Source: Pseudomonas laurylsulfativorans (GTDB lineage Bacteria; Pseudomonadota; Gammaproteobacteria; Pseudomonadales; Pseudomonadaceae). From it: 64,000 nt of DNA. The notes under the pieces are model-generated. The model was not told the origin of the DNA and made no database searches. It saw only the letters and a program-made list of their open reading frames with translations. Where the stretch lies: positions 310,001 to 374,000 of the forward strand of contig NZ_MUJK01000003.1 of the NCBI RefSeq assembly GCF_002906155.1, written 5' to 3'. The number at the start of each line of letters is the position of its first letter. Within the stretch, counting starts at the first letter, position 1. A program made the translations under genes and the position numbers. Below, in pieces: positions 63,952-64,000 of the stretch.

Positions 63952-64000
63952 TTACTTGTCGGTAAGGGCAAACTGCGTCAGGCAGAAGGTAGGAATGCCC
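63952..64000 (-). CDS. C-terminal end of an unidentified gene (partial)
   Basis: On the minus strand the frame reads GIPTFCLTQFALTDK and then a TAA stop at 63954-63952. Only 15 residues are inside the window, too few to identify the family. The position, just before a REPIN that faces the end of the acyl-CoA dehydrogenase gene, fits a converging gene. Confidence 0.4.
   Translation of the reverse strand, partial: GIPTFCLTQFALTDK

Overview
The window is chromosomal DNA from a Pseudomonas of the P. fluorescens group. The evidence is the housekeeping genes and their order (nasA-nasT-nasS, pyrD-rmf-rlmL, smc-zipA-ligA, dnaX-ybaB-recR), the high-GC codon use, and thirteen REP/REPIN elements of the GCGAGC...GCTCGCTCC(C/T)ACA type that are typical of this group.

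Layout. 1-3813 (minus strand): the start of a PP2C-type kinase/phosphatase, the nitrate/nitrite transporter nasA, and the nitrate-sensing pair nasT-nasS. Upstream of nasA lie a sigma-54 promoter, two hexaloop hairpins matching the ANTAR RNA target, and an overlapping terminator. Together they form a complete NasT antitermination leader. 4040-29402 (plus strand): a 25 kb type III secretion island of the Inv-Mxi-Spa (SPI-1) class, almost collinear with Salmonella SPI-1. The order is invF, sctC, sctW, sctV, invB, sctN, sctO, sctP, sctQ, sctR, sctS, sctT, sctU, then sicA, sipB, sipC, sipD and iacP, then hilA and iagB, then sctD, sctF, sctI, sctJ, sctK, sctL and an orgC-like gene, and last an unrecognised 460-residue membrane protein that is the best effector candidate. 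29524-63823: core genes. These are pyrD, rmf (opposite strand, with a structured leader), rlmL, a CHASE/PAS/GGDEF diguanylate cyclase, dacB, yggL, benE, a GntR regulator, the purine catabolism block guaD-xdhC-xdhB-xdhA with a divergent GntR gene, smc, zipA, ligA, a zinc metallopeptidase, ffs (4.5S RNA), a periplasmic binding protein, dnaX, ybaB, an NADP oxidoreductase, recR and an acyl-CoA dehydrogenase.

How the island works. The Sct proteins build the export gate (R, S, T, U, V), ATPase complex (K, L, N, O, Q), rings (C, D, J) and needle (F, I, P). SicA, SipB, SipC and SipD make the translocon and tip, and InvF and HilA are the expected activators. The gatekeeper gene sctW is split by a 5-bp tandem duplication that removes the reading frame. 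No invH pilotin, hilC/hilD, sipA or sptP is present, and no integrase, tRNA or IS marks the ends. REPINs are absent from the whole island but frequent on both sides.

Main points of interest: the sctW frameshift, the NasT leader, the candidate effector, terminator-like hairpins placed directly before the ribosome binding sites of sicA and iacP, an internal start inside sctQ, paired TGAC-N6-GTCA sites before xdhA, and the rmf and rlmL leaders.
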